Notes: a model not told the origin generated them from the letters alone. A stretch of DNA of 64,000 nucleotides from Ignavibacteriales bacterium (GCA_020061355.1 JAGUYK010000022.1:62001-126000); one strand, 5' to 3'; numbered from the stretch's first letter, positions 36,430-45,477 are shown. Translations and numbers: made by a program.

Positions 36430-36757
36430 CGGGGCAAAACCTTTTCTCTTTTATCAATAATCTCTCTACAGGTTTACCGTTAATTAAATGACTTTGAATT
36501 ATCTCTTCAACATCATCTTTTGTTATAGCTCCGTACCACACCTGTTCAGGATAAACAACTATTGTCTGACCAAATTCACATGCATCCAGGCATCCGGAGG
36601 AATTAGCTCTAATCTTTGAATTTAGTCCTAACTCTTTTAATCGTTTTTTAAATTGTTCGGTTATCTCAGCAGAACCTTTTTCCATACAGCAGCCGCGCGG
36701 ATGATCGGGTTCACGTTTATTCTGACAAATAAAAATATGTTTATCGAATCTTGCCAT
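36422..36757 (-). CDS. Thioredoxin-like [2Fe-2S] ferredoxin
   Basis: 111 residues. The pattern HIFICQNKR with Cys11, then RGCCMEKGS, and SSGCLDACEFGQTIVVYPEQVWYG matches the thioredoxin-fold [2Fe-2S] ferredoxins (NuoE/Shethna-like) in which two cysteine pairs hold the cluster. It is a small soluble electron carrier. First gene of the ferredoxin-nth-HD-peroxiredoxin run. Confidence 0.88.
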   Translation of the reverse strand: MARFDKHIFICQNKREPDHPRGCCMEKGSAEITEQFKKRLKELGLNSKIRANSSGCLDACEFGQTIVVYPEQVWYGAITKDDVEEIIQSHLINGKPVERLLIKEKRFCPDE

Positions 36758-36772
36758 AGAAATTATAATACG

Positions 36773-36799
36773 AAAAAAGGGAAACCTGAATTTCCCTTT
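36773..36799 (-). terminator. Rho-independent terminator after tRNA-Glu
   Basis: Stem AAAGGGAAA (36776-36784) with TTTCCCTTT (36791-36799) and a 6-base loop; on the minus strand it is followed by a run of Ts. It lies 26 bases after the tRNA-Glu 3' end and before the ferredoxin gene. Confidence 0.65.
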
Positions 36800-36824
36800 A
36801 TATTTTTTTGAACAAATTAAATTG

Positions 36825-36898
36825 TAGCGCGTACGGGGGTCGAACCCGTGATCTCCGCCTTGAGAGGGCGGCGTCCTGGACCACTAGACGAACGCGCC
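36825..36898 (-). tRNA. tRNA-Glu (anticodon CTC)
   Basis: On the minus strand the sequence begins GGCGCGTTCGTCTAGTGG, has an anticodon stem CCGCC/GGCGG around loop CTCTCAA (anticodon CTC) and a T arm ACGGG-TTCGAAC-CCCGT; the acceptor arm pairs GGCGCGT with ACGCGCT (first pair G-U). No CCA is encoded. The arms and anticodon match bacterial tRNA-Glu. Confidence 0.93.
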
Positions 36899-36916
36899 AT
36901 TTAAAACAAATCCCAA

Positions 36917-36946
36917 CCCTTCCCGCATTGCGGCAATGCCGAAGGG
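36917..36946. repeat. Imperfect 30-bp palindrome between tRNA-Glu and the aldo/keto reductase
   Basis: CCCTTC and GCATTGC pair with GCAATGC and GAAGGG around a very short centre, with small bulges. It is clearly more GC-rich than its surroundings. It could be a dispersed palindromic element or act as a terminator for the aldo/keto reductase, since TTTG-rich sequence follows on the minus strand. Confidence 0.5.
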
Positions 36947-37082
36947 AAAGGCTAAGGAAACTTTTTATTATTTTTTCCTCAACAAACTATTTTCAAAACA
37001 AAAGAATTAAAAAACCCAAACCCCGGTAAATGTCATGATAGATTTTTTATACAGGCGAAATATAGCTATTCTATTAAAAAAA

Positions 37083-38030
37083 TTATAATCCCATCTCATT
37101 AAGTAATGATCTAATCTCCGCCAATTCCTCTTCAGATAGTTCAAGATCGGAACTCAATACATTTTCTTCAACCTGTTCTTTATTCCTGGCTCCCACAATA
37201 GCTGATGTAAGTGCCGGATTTGACAGTACCCATGCAACGGCAAGATTACCAACAGAATGTTTTGTTCTTTCAGCTATTGGTCTAATTTTTTCAACAAATT
37301 CCAATGCTTTGCTTAAATATGGTTCTCTGTAGAATGCTCCTCTTTGTCTCCAGTCATCAGCAGCTAATTTTTTAAAATTGAATTTACCGGTTAGAAGTCC
37401 CGACTGCATAGGACTATAAGCAATAACACCAATTCCATTCTGTAGGCAGTAAGGAAGTATTTCATCTTCAACCTTTCTATTGAGCATACTAAAGGGTGGC
37501 TGTAAGGATTGAACATGCTCTATTTTCATACATCGTTCAAGGAGTTCAACATCAAAATTGCTGACACCAATGTACTTCACTTTTCCTTCATCTTTAAGCC
37601 GAACCATCATTTCCCACGAACGTTCTACTTCAACATTTTCGTCAGGCCAGTGAATCTGGTAAAGATCAATCTGATCAACATTCAGCCGGCGCAGACTCTC
37701 TTCGCATTCATTTCTAATACTTTCGGGATCATTGTTAAATATTGCATTACCGGAACCGTCATCCACCATTCCGCATTTGGTTGCGATGAAAACTTTATCA
37801 CGAATTCCTTTTACAGCCTGTGCAACAACTTTTTCAGAATGACCGAATCCATACACTGCGGCTGTATCGATCCAGTTTATTCCGATTTCCAATGCTGCAT
37901 GAATTGCATCAATCGATTCTTTATCGTCCACACTTCCCCAGCCCCATTGCCATGGACCACCAATCGCCCACGCACCAAAACCAACTACTGTAAGATGCGG
38001 ACCGTTTTTACCAAGTTTACAGGTCTTCAT
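37083..38030 (-). CDS. Aldo/keto reductase
   Basis: 315 residues with the (beta/alpha)8 signatures: NWIDTAAVYGFGHSEKVV holds the catalytic Asp and Tyr, VFIATKCG the Lys and YQIHWPDENVE the His; the C-terminal NADPH site is seen in LTSAIVGARNKEQVEEN. These enzymes reduce aldehydes or sugar carbonyls with NADPH. It stands alone between two tRNA genes. The substrate cannot be predicted. Confidence 0.93.
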   Translation of the reverse strand: MKTCKLGKNGPHLTVVGFGAWAIGGPWQWGWGSVDDKESIDAIHAALEIGINWIDTAAVYGFGHSEKVVAQAVKGIRDKVFIATKCGMVDDGSGNAIFNNDPESIRNECEESLRRLNVDQIDLYQIHWPDENVEVERSWEMMVRLKDEGKVKYIGVSNFDVELLERCMKIEHVQSLQPPFSMLNRKVEDEILPYCLQNGIGVIAYSPMQSGLLTGKFNFKKLAADDWRQRGAFYREPYLSKALEFVEKIRPIAERTKHSVGNLAVAWVLSNPALTSAIVGARNKEQVEENVLSSDLELSEEELAEIRSLLNEMGL

Positions 38031-38106
38031 TTATTAATCCTTTTGTTGGCAAGTAAATTTTTATGATTTAATATAATAAGTAATGGGAAATAACCGAAAT
38101 GGAATA

Positions 38107-38139
38107 TTAAAAGAGCCAATCATAATTGATTGGCTCTTT
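38107..38139 (-). terminator. Terminator after tRNA-Gln
   Basis: Perfect 12-bp inverted repeat AAAGAGCCAATC (38110-38121) and GATTGGCTCTTT (38128-38139) with a 6-base loop; on the minus strand it ends in TTTT just after tRNA-Gln. On the plus strand it is also symmetrical and may work in both directions. Confidence 0.75.
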
Positions 38140-38144
38140 ATCTG

Positions 38145-38217
38145 CTGCCCCGTTAGGGCTCGAACCTAAACTCTTCTGATCCAGAGTCAGACGTGTTGCC
38201 AATTACACCACGGGGCA
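38145..38217 (-). tRNA. tRNA-Gln (anticodon CTG)
   Basis: On the minus strand the gene starts TGCCCCGTGGTGTAATTGG, the typical U1-containing tRNA-Gln start. The anticodon stem TCTGA/TCAGA flanks loop CTCTGGA (anticodon CTG), the T arm is TTAGG-TTCGAGC-CCTAA, and the acceptor TGCCCCG pairs with CGGGGCA. CCA is not encoded. Confidence 0.93.
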
Positions 38218-38306
38218 ATTTGCTCTGTAAAATTAAAAAGGATTACTCAAGAAACCAAATTCTCTTCTTCAGATTTATCTCTTCCTCCATAATTGATAGC
38301 TTCTTC

Positions 38307-38594
38307 TTAATACTCCTTAACTCTATCATAGAGAAAATTTGATTGTTCTGAATTGATACCCACACCGGACATCTCCGATAAATATCTATTGATTAAGAGC
38401 TGGATCTTTTGGTGCTGGGATCTTAATAATTCGAGTTCACTTTTCTCCTGTGAACGAATGAAGAAGTATGAAGCCGCAATTGCCAACAAAAACAATATGA
38501 AGACAAATCGGGTCTTACTTGGATTGAAAACTAAAGTTTTCTGAGGGAGAAATTTATCTAAGTAATCGCGAATCTTTTGAAGGCGGAATTTCAT
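38307..38594 (-). CDS. Small single-pass membrane protein, unknown
   Basis: 95 residues. A basic N-terminus (MKFRLQKIRDYL) is followed by one hydrophobic helix (FVFILFLLAIAASYFFI, about 30-47) and a charged helical tail. It looks like a small bitopic membrane protein with a C-terminal periplasmic coiled coil. I do not recognise a family. It lies 78 bases after the repeat lipoprotein gene on the same strand. Confidence 0.55.
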   Translation of the reverse strand: MKFRLQKIRDYLDKFLPQKTLVFNPSKTRFVFILFLLAIAASYFFIRSQEKSELELLRSQHQKIQLLINRYLSEMSGVGINSEQSNFLYDRVKEY

Positions 38595-38672
38595 TTTCTT
38601 TGCTTCCGATTTCCGCCTTCAAATTAAGAATTACCAAAATGTATGACAAAAAAAATCAAATATTTTGTTATT

Positions 38673-41600
38673 CTATTGTATCTTAAATACACTACTAATT
38701 GTTGTAACCCCAAAACCACTTATCCTAATTCTTGCCGTATTTGAAGCAGCTGCTGGTACTGTCCATTCATATGAATGCTGGAATTTTTCCGGAGTGAGAA
38801 CCGGCTGCAAATTAATTAGAGTCCAATTTTCTCCATTATCCAATGAGTATTCTAAAGTAACAGAAGTTATTTCATCAGAATTATTCCAGATTATATTGTA
38901 CTTCTGATTTACAGTTAATACAGTTTTATCATGTGGTTGAACAATATTGATAAAAGGTCCTATTGGATTAAGATTAAAGAACGAATCACTTTCATCTTTC
39001 AATGGATTAGCACCGGCATCATTACTTACATCTGTTATTCTGATCCTTGCTAATGAAGATGATATATTAGGTGGATTCCAGTCATAAGCTCCTGTTGATG
39101 GATATTTTTCGGTTATTGTGTACCAATTCATACCATTATCAAGTGTGTATTCAAGTTTAACTGAGGTAATACCCGCTGAAGTCCACTCAATTCTGTTGTA
39201 TCCGTTATATGCCCAGCTTTCTCCACCGTTTGGTGACACAAGTCTAAGCAATTTTGTTTTTGGATGAATCGAGAAAAATCCATCCGATTCATCACTTGCT
39301 CTGCTGGTATTTGGATCTGCAGGATTAAATTCACTAATTTTAATCTTGCATAAATCTGAACGGAAACTAATTATGGAATTGTCAACTGTCCAGTTATATA
39401 GTCCATTGCTCGGGATATTACTTACAATTTGACTCCAGTTTGCACCGCCATTAATACTTAATTCAATCTTTACAAAACTGATATTGTTCGACTGCCATGT
39501 AATTTCATATGGTTCACCAACCAACCAGTTTTCACCACCGTTAGGTGTAACAACAGAGATTGATGGTTTAGGCCCGACAGTAAATGTACTTGCACTCGCT
39601 ACACGTGGGGAACCGTCTTCTGCATCCGATATTCTTACACGATACTGGTTGGATGGTATTGTAAATGAAGTTGCATAACTTCCCTCGGCAGCAGGAGTGC
39701 TTGCAACTATTGTAAACCAGTCGGTTTCAGAAATACCATTATTTGCTGTGAATTCTATACGAACATTTTTGATTCCCGTTGAAGTCCAGAGTATATTGTA
39801 AGATTCTCCAGCAATTATATTTTCATTACCATTTGGAGCGATAAGAGTAATTGATTGTGGAGGATTTATTGTGAATGTGTTTTTACTTTCAGCATTCACT
39901 GCATTATCTGAAGCATCACTAATTTTTATTTTGCATTGTGTTGAAGCTACATTTGGCACATTCCATGAATATGAACCTGTATTAGAATAATTTGACTGAA
40001 TTATATTCCATGTTAAACCGTTATTGTTCGTAAATTCAATTTTGACGTTTGTTATTCCAACTGAAATCCAGGTAATATTCTCAGTTGTTCCTGCTTGCAG
40101 TTCTTCGCCACCAGCAGGGATTACATTGCTTATGGATTTAGTCAACTGATTTGTAATCGTGAACACATTATCAGATACATCCGATGGTTGATTGTCGTCT
40201 GCATCTGAAACTTTTACCTTGCATAGATTTGAATTATGACTCGGTATATTCTGCCAGTAATAGAATCCTATGCTTGGTGTTGATTCTACAATAGAGAACC
40301 ATTGCTGCCCGTTATTTGTTGTGTATTCAAGTTTTACATTCGCAATATTTTCAGATTGCCATTCGATCATTTGATTAGTACCTGATTGTAACCTTTCACC
40401 GCCATTTGGGGAAATAACTTTAATATTCGGTTCGGGAAGAATATTAAATGTTCCATCACTTTCATCAGATGGGATTCCATCTTTAGCATCTTTTACCCTA
40501 ACTTTAGCTAAAGTTGACGGAGTATTTGGAATCGGTTCCCAGAAATAAATACCTGTGTTCTTTGTATCCTTACCAATATAATTCCACTTGTTTCCGTTGT
40601 CTGTTGTGTATTCGAGGGAGACCGAATCAATTCCGTTGCTAAACCAGGTGATCTGTTTTGCAGAACCGGCTTCCCAGCTTTCATTTCCATTTGGTGATTT
40701 CAATGTAATAATTTGTGAAGGTCTGATGGTAAATGCATTAGGACTGATCCCATTAATTGTCAAATCATCTACATCGCTTATTCTAACTTTACACTGTGCG
40801 GATTCAAGGTCGGGAATTGTCCAAGAATATGTACCTGTGTTTGGATAATTCGATTGAATAGTGTTCCATGTTAATCCATTGTTACTGGTTAGCTCTAATT
40901 TTACATTTAATATTCCTAGAGATGTCCAATTAATATTTTCAATTGTACCAGCTTGCCAAGTTTCGCCACCGATAGGTCTTGTTACAGATAGATATTTTAC
41001 AATTTGATTTGTAATTGTGAATACATTATTAGACACATCAGTTGGCTGGTTATCATCAGCATCCGATACTCTTACCTTACATAAATTCGAATTATGACTC
41101 GGGATATTCTGCCAGTAATAAAATCCTGTGCTTGGTGTAGAAGCAGCTATGGTTATCCACTGCTGCCCGTTATTGGTTGTATATTCAAGTTTAACATTCG
41201 CAATATTTTCTGATATCCATTCGATCGTTTGGTTCGATCCGGTTTGCCATCTCTCCCCACCATTGGGTGTAACAACCGTTATATTTGGTTCAGGCAGAAT
41301 GTTAAACGTTGCATCACTTTCATCAGATGGGACTCCATCCTTCGCATCTTTAACCCTTACCTTGGCAAGTGTTGATGGAGTATTAGGAATCGGCTCCCAG
41401 AAATAAATGCCTGTATTCTTTTTATCCTTGCCAATATAATTCCACTTATTTCCGTTATCTGTTGTGTATTCCAGATAGACAGAATCTATTCCGCTGCTGC
41501 TGTACCAGGTAATTTGTTTTGCCGTACCGGCTTCCAAGCTCTCACCACCATTAGGAATCTTTATAGTTATTGTTTGATTCGCACTTGCCTTAATTGTAAA

Positions 41601-42542
41601 TGTATTATCCGAAAAATCTTTCGGCTCACTATCTAATGCATCTGCAATTCTAATTTTGCATAACTGGGAATTCACGTTTGGAATCGGGTTCCAGTAATAA
41701 TACCCGATACTTGGAGTTGAATTTACTATACTGTTCCAGCTGTAACCATTATCAGTAGTATAAGCGATGGAAACGTTCTGAATATTTTCAGAGACCCATT
41801 CAATTCTGAATGAAGAGCCAATATCAATACTTTCACCGCCATTAGGTGAAATAACTCTAATTACCGGTTCCGGTAAAATCTTAAATGTATTAGGACTTTC
41901 AGAAGCAGGGACACCGTCTTTTGCATCTTTTATTCTAACTTTAGCTAAGGTTGATGGGGTGTTAGGTATCGGTTCCCAATAGTAAACTCCTGTGTTTCGT
42001 TTAGCAACACCGATTAAGTTCCATGTGTTTCCATTATTGATTGTATATTCCAGACGAACCGAATCGATACCCGAACTATACCATGTTATTTGTTTTGAAG
42101 ATCCGGATTCCCATTCCTCATTACCGACCGGAGATGTTATGCGTAAACTTTCATTGGAATTTTTTACAACGAAAAATACCTGATCACTCATATCGGAAGC
42201 TGTGCCATCAACCGTTGAGATTCTTACCTTACATTGATTTGAAATGTTATTTGGAATTGGAAACCATGAAAATATTCCGGAGTTGGTAAGACTATCTGCA
42301 ACTAAAATCCATGTTGCACCATTATCAAAAGAAGATTGTATTCTAAGCTTGGAAGTTGTAGTTGCCTCCCATTTGATTTCAAAAGACGATCCTTCCATCA
42401 AGGATTCACCGCCATTTGGTGAAAGGACTTTAACAGAGCTAGTACCATTTTCTGTCGGATCCGTTATAGATTCATCATCTATCAATTTACATGAAGCGAT
42501 GAAAAGCAGAATTATAAATAAAAATGTTAGATTTCTGCGCAT
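38673..42542 (-). CDS. Lipoprotein with 13 tandem Kre9/KNH-like beta repeats
   Basis: 1289 residues. A lipobox (LLFIASC, Cys18) marks it as a lipoprotein. The rest is about 13 repeats of roughly 96 residues, each starting with a form of SPNGGESWxAGxxxxITW, then VKLEYTxNNGxxW and SxCKVRISDAxD, matching the Ser/Thr-rich Kre9/KNH-type domain found in extracellular proteins of this phylum. Repeats begin at about residues 37, 133, 228, 325, 421, 518, 612, 706, 803 and 898, with three more to the end. Repeats 4-6 and 7-9 are near copies as a block. No catalytic domain and no sorting domain are seen, so a surface adhesin or spacer is the likely role. Confidence 0.85.
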   Translation of the reverse strand: MRRNLTFLFIILLFIASCKLIDDESITDPTENGTSSVKVLSPNGGESLMEGSSFEIKWEATTTSKLRIQSSFDNGATWILVADSLTNSGIFSWFPIPNNISNQCKVRISTVDGTASDMSDQVFFVVKNSNESLRITSPVGNEEWESGSSKQITWYSSGIDSVRLEYTINNGNTWNLIGVAKRNTGVYYWEPIPNTPSTLAKVRIKDAKDGVPASESPNTFKILPEPVIRVISPNGGESIDIGSSFRIEWVSENIQNVSIAYTTDNGYSWNSIVNSTPSIGYYYWNPIPNVNSQLCKIRIADALDSEPKDFSDNTFTIKASANQTITIKIPNGGESLEAGTAKQITWYSSSGIDSVYLEYTTDNGNKWNYIGKDKKNTGIYFWEPIPNTPSTLAKVRVKDAKDGVPSDESDATFNILPEPNITVVTPNGGERWQTGSNQTIEWISENIANVKLEYTTNNGQQWITIAASTPSTGFYYWQNIPSHNSNLCKVRVSDADDNQPTDVSNNVFTITNQIVKYLSVTRPIGGETWQAGTIENINWTSLGILNVKLELTSNNGLTWNTIQSNYPNTGTYSWTIPDLESAQCKVRISDVDDLTINGISPNAFTIRPSQIITLKSPNGNESWEAGSAKQITWFSNGIDSVSLEYTTDNGNKWNYIGKDTKNTGIYFWEPIPNTPSTLAKVRVKDAKDGIPSDESDGTFNILPEPNIKVISPNGGERLQSGTNQMIEWQSENIANVKLEYTTNNGQQWFSIVESTPSIGFYYWQNIPSHNSNLCKVKVSDADDNQPSDVSDNVFTITNQLTKSISNVIPAGGEELQAGTTENITWISVGITNVKIEFTNNNGLTWNIIQSNYSNTGSYSWNVPNVASTQCKIKISDASDNAVNAESKNTFTINPPQSITLIAPNGNENIIAGESYNILWTSTGIKNVRIEFTANNGISETDWFTIVASTPAAEGSYATSFTIPSNQYRVRISDAEDGSPRVASASTFTVGPKPSISVVTPNGGENWLVGEPYEITWQSNNISFVKIELSINGGANWSQIVSNIPSNGLYNWTVDNSIISFRSDLCKIKISEFNPADPNTSRASDESDGFFSIHPKTKLLRLVSPNGGESWAYNGYNRIEWTSAGITSVKLEYTLDNGMNWYTITEKYPSTGAYDWNPPNISSSLARIRITDVSNDAGANPLKDESDSFFNLNPIGPFINIVQPHDKTVLTVNQKYNIIWNNSDEITSVTLEYSLDNGENWTLINLQPVLTPEKFQHSYEWTVPAAASNTARIRISGFGVTTISSVFKIQ
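39852..41570 (-). repeat. Tandem duplication of a three-domain block (2 x about 860 bp)
   Basis: Residues about 325-611 and 612-897 of the lipoprotein line up over their full length, including identical runs such as GIYFWEPIPNTPSTLAKVRV and YYWQNIPSHNSNLCKV in the same order. The two copies are 40710-41570 and 39852-40709. The repeat unit is therefore three domains, not one, which points to recent unequal crossing-over. Confidence 0.8.
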
Positions 42543-42683
42543 TTTATCCTCGTTTGAATTTTTCGGACTTTCGTCCTCGGTAAATTTAATAAATTCAGTT
42601 ATTTTAATTAAGTAAAATATTGCAGAAAGTGTGCCTTAATAAATAATTATGATTTACCGCATAATACTCAACTTTAGGTGCCA

Positions 42684-43532
42684 ATGTATAAATTCTACAT
42701 GTTAATATTACTTATTGAGCTTTGGAACCCCTTAAAAGCTCAAAATTTGATTCCCTATGGGGAGATCGGTTCATTTCAATCTGCTTCTTCCCTTTCAATC
42801 AATCAGGCAGGATTTATTTTTATTGCAGATGCCGGGACTAATGAAATAATTAAACTTGATACCCTCGGTAATATATTAAAAGTTATTGGGGGATACGGAT
42901 GGTCGGCTTCTGCATTTGATTACCCAACAGATATTTTTGCCAACACACTTAATGTTTATGTCGCTGACAGAAATAACGACCGGATACAGATATTCGACAA
43001 GGATCTGAATTATCTTTCGGAGATTTCATCCAAAAAATACAGTGATCAAAAATTCCAATTCAGATATCCGATGAGTATCTCTGTAAATTCACAAGGTGAC
43101 CTGTTCATACTGGATTCCGATAATACCCGAATACTCAAGTATAATTTTCGCGGTGATTTTCTTACCGAAATCGGAGGATATGAATCGAGTTCTTATGTAT
43201 TAACTAATCCAAAGGGTTTTGCGATAAATAATTCCAACCAGATATTTGTAATAGATTCTCAAGATTTAATTGTCTACGATCAATTCGGTAATTATGCAGC
43301 AAAAAGAAAATTAGAATCTAATTTCAAAAACATAAATTCTTTTTTAAATATCATTACCCTGTCGGGCGACAAGAATGTTGATGCGATAATCGGAAGTGTA
43401 AAAAATCAATTTCAGGAGACAAAATCATTTAACACAGAAGTAGAAGAAAAAATTATTGACTCAGTGATTTTCAATAATAGAATGTATCTCCTTACAGAAA
43501 AAACAATTTTCTTATATCAATTCATCAATTAA
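42684..43532 (+). CDS. Secreted NHL-repeat beta-propeller protein
   Basis: 282 residues from ATG at 42684, preceded by AGGTG; a GTG two codons earlier is the alternative. After a signal peptide (to about NPLKAQ) there are NHL-type blades: GFIFIADAGTNEIIKLDTLGNIL, VYVADRNNDRIQIFDKDLNYL, LFILDSDNTRILKYNFRGDFL and IFVIDSQDLIVYDQFGNY. Such six-bladed propellers bind proteins or ligands in the envelope. It heads a four-gene plus-strand run. Confidence 0.82.
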   Translation: MYKFYMLILLIELWNPLKAQNLIPYGEIGSFQSASSLSINQAGFIFIADAGTNEIIKLDTLGNILKVIGGYGWSASAFDYPTDIFANTLNVYVADRNNDRIQIFDKDLNYLSEISSKKYSDQKFQFRYPMSISVNSQGDLFILDSDNTRILKYNFRGDFLTEIGGYESSSYVLTNPKGFAINNSNQIFVIDSQDLIVYDQFGNYAAKRKLESNFKNINSFLNIITLSGDKNVDAIIGSVKNQFQETKSFNTEVEEKIIDSVIFNNRMYLLTEKTIFLYQFIN

Positions 43533-43538
43533 ATTTCT

Positions 43539-43994
43539 TTGAAACTTAGATTTCGTTTAATATTATTTATTGCACTTCTATTTTGGGCTGCTGGAATTTT
43601 TTTTGAATGTATAGCCCTACCGTTTAATCCATTAATTATCGGTTACCCTTTTGTGTATAATACATTTTCACATGTATGCCATCAAGATCCGGATAAATTG
43701 ATTAACTTAACCTGCGGAAGCACATTGGTGTGCGCAAGATGTACGGGTATTTACCTGGGATTACTTTTCAACTCTACAATAAATATTTTTGTTGTTCTGA
43801 AAATTAAAACATCCTTGAAACTACTTGCTCTATGTACGGTTCCAATGGCACTTGATGTTTTATTTGTAGTTATAAATATTTATCCATATTCAAAAGCAGT
43901 TGCATTTACTACAGGTCTCCTTTTTGGTTCAATTCTATTTTTATATCTTTACGATGGTTTGAATAATCTAATAGTCGAAATACAAAACAGGTAA
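43539..43994 (+). CDS. DUF2085 family membrane protein
   Basis: 151 residues with four hydrophobic segments. The signature is HVCHQDPDKLINLTCGSTLVCARCTGIYLG, where the cysteine pairs and the GIYxG turn are diagnostic of DUF2085. The start is TTG at 43539-43541, six bases after the propeller gene; no better start is visible. Function unknown. It is probably co-transcribed with its neighbours. Confidence 0.82.
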   Translation: MKLRFRLILFIALLFWAAGIFFECIALPFNPLIIGYPFVYNTFSHVCHQDPDKLINLTCGSTLVCARCTGIYLGLLFNSTINIFVVLKIKTSLKLLALCTVPMALDVLFVVINIYPYSKAVAFTTGLLFGSILFLYLYDGLNNLIVEIQNR

Positions 43995-43998
43995 CAGT

Positions 43999-44511
43999 TT
44001 GAAAAAATATATTTCTGCATTTGTAGCGGGATTTGGCGCCGGTGTTCTTCATGTGGTCCCGGTTGCAAAAAGTTTTGCCTGCTGTTTAATCCTTCCGGTT
44101 GCATCATTCATTGCTCTTTTGTTAGATAAAAAAGCAAACCCAACCTATGAAAAAATTTCTATGAAGAAAGGTGCTAAATTCGGTTTGATTACAGGACTAT
44201 ATGCAGCACTATTCGGTACGGCTTTCGATTTGTTTATTACACTTATCACTAAAAACAACGATATTGTTTCAATGCTCCCTGAACTCCAGAAAATGATTAT
44301 TGCATTTCCAATATCGGAAGGACTGCGCACAGAAGTATTGAATATATTTGAACATGTTCGGAATGATATCCTTCAATATGGTTTTTCATTCACTTATACT
44401 TTTTCAATAATAATTAACAACACAGTGATCAACTCAATTGTGGGAACTATCGGTGGATTGGTGGGAGCTCAGGTAATAAACCAGAGAATGAATAACCGGG
44501 ATAATACTTAA
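43999..44511 (+). CDS. Integral membrane protein, DUF4199-like
   Basis: 170 residues with hydrophobic segments at about 5-45 (two), 63-85 and 130-160. The order of helices with a MKKGAKFGLITGLYAALFG stretch resembles the DUF4199 proteins of Bacteroidota, but the match is by eye only. Start is TTG at 43999-44001, five bases after the DUF2085 stop. Function unknown. Confidence 0.6.
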   Translation: MKKYISAFVAGFGAGVLHVVPVAKSFACCLILPVASFIALLLDKKANPTYEKISMKKGAKFGLITGLYAALFGTAFDLFITLITKNNDIVSMLPELQKMIIAFPISEGLRTEVLNIFEHVRNDILQYGFSFTYTFSIIINNTVINSIVGTIGGLVGAQVINQRMNNRDNT

Positions 44512-44513
44512 TT

Positions 44514-44813
44514 ATGGTTTCAGCGATTATTTTCTCTGCACACTTAATGTTTGTCATCTTTATCTTCACCAAAAAATGGCAGCATGAATCACTTTCATCT
44601 GCATTCATAAATCTCGCATTGGTAATAATTCTTTTCTCTGTCGGATGGTCGATCTCAACTACTATAGTAAAAATCTTTTTTGAAAGTAAAGGATTAGGAT
44701 TATACTTTAATGCAGATGATATCTCTTTAACACTGCTTTCAATTGTCGAATATTTCTTCTATAGGTTTTATTACAGGGAAGATAAACTTACTGAAGTCGG
44801 TACGGGAAAGTAA
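44514..44813 (+). CDS. Small membrane protein of unknown function
   Basis: 99 residues with about three membrane helices (AIIFSAHLMFVIFIF, AFINLALVIILFSVGWSIS, and a third near 70-85). It starts two bases after the preceding stop, and its last 26 bases overlap the end of the tonB-like gene on the other strand. I do not recognise a family. The overlap and the operon position support it being real. Confidence 0.55.
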   Translation: MVSAIIFSAHLMFVIFIFTKKWQHESLSSAFINLALVIILFSVGWSISTTIVKIFFESKGLGLYFNADDISLTLLSIVEYFFYRFYYREDKLTEVGTGK

Positions 44814-45477
44814 TAATAACAGTTTGATCCACCTTTCTAGCATTGGTAGGTAGCGGTTCAAATCTCCATTGCCTTAAGGAATTTATTGCCGCAAGTTCTA
44901 ATCGTGCATCAGCTTTTATAAGCGGGAAAATTCTACCAACCGTACCATCGGGCATAATTGTAAATCTTAATCTGACATCAATTTCTTTTGAAACTCCTTC
45001 AGGATATTCCGGTAAAATGTAGCTGTAAATTTTTCTCATTCCTTTACCGCCGAAGTCAATTTCAAAACCAAAACCACCTTCTCCTTCACCAGTTTGTTCT
45101 GTGCCTTTGGTTTTTGATTCGTCCTGAGTAAGCGGTTTAACTTTTTCTGCATTTACAGTTTCTGTCTGCTTCTTCTTATCAGCTTCGGTTATAATATTAT
45201 CATTATCAGGATTTTGAGTTTTCGGGAGTTCAACTTTTTTCTGATCTTCAATTTTATTCTGTTGTTTCTCCTGCTTCGGTTCTTCTTTTTCTGTCCTTAT
45301 ATCCTGACCAACAGGACCGGGACTGCCCATACTCATACCGCTTCCAAATCCAATTGTAACGTATTCATCCTCTTCCGTACCAACTGAAAAATTAATGAAA
45401 GCAAATATAAAAATGAGTATAATATGCAGTATTACCGAATATATATATGATTTATTTCGAATATTATTTTCAAACAT
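44788..45477 (-). CDS. TonB-family energy transducer
   Basis: 229 residues: one N-terminal membrane helix (VILHIILIFIFAFINFSV), a Lys/Glu/Gln-rich periplasmic spacer, and a C-terminal TonB domain (about 150-229) with YPEGVSKEIDVRLRFTIMPDGTVGRIFPL and SLRQWRFEPLP. It would link the inner-membrane ExbB/ExbD motor to an outer-membrane partner. It overlaps exbD by one base. The N-terminus lacks a proline-rich region, so it is closer to the TolA/TonB hybrids common in this phylum. Confidence 0.88.
   Translation of the reverse strand: MFENNIRNKSYIYSVILHIILIFIFAFINFSVGTEEDEYVTIGFGSGMSMGSPGPVGQDIRTEKEEPKQEKQQNKIEDQKKVELPKTQNPDNDNIITEADKKKQTETVNAEKVKPLTQDESKTKGTEQTGEGEGGFGFEIDFGGKGMRKIYSYILPEYPEGVSKEIDVRLRFTIMPDGTVGRIFPLIKADARLELAAINSLRQWRFEPLPTNARKVDQTVIITFPYRLQ

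Noticed and set aside
36808-37029. Plus-strand open frame over tRNA-Glu
   Set aside because: It reads through the tRNA gene in antisense and is the familiar false ORF generated by tRNA sequences.
37509-38066. 185-codon plus-strand open frame opposite the aldo/keto reductase
   Set aside because: It is a shadow of the reductase, rich in Phe, His and Asn, with no domain; the minus strand carries the full enzyme.
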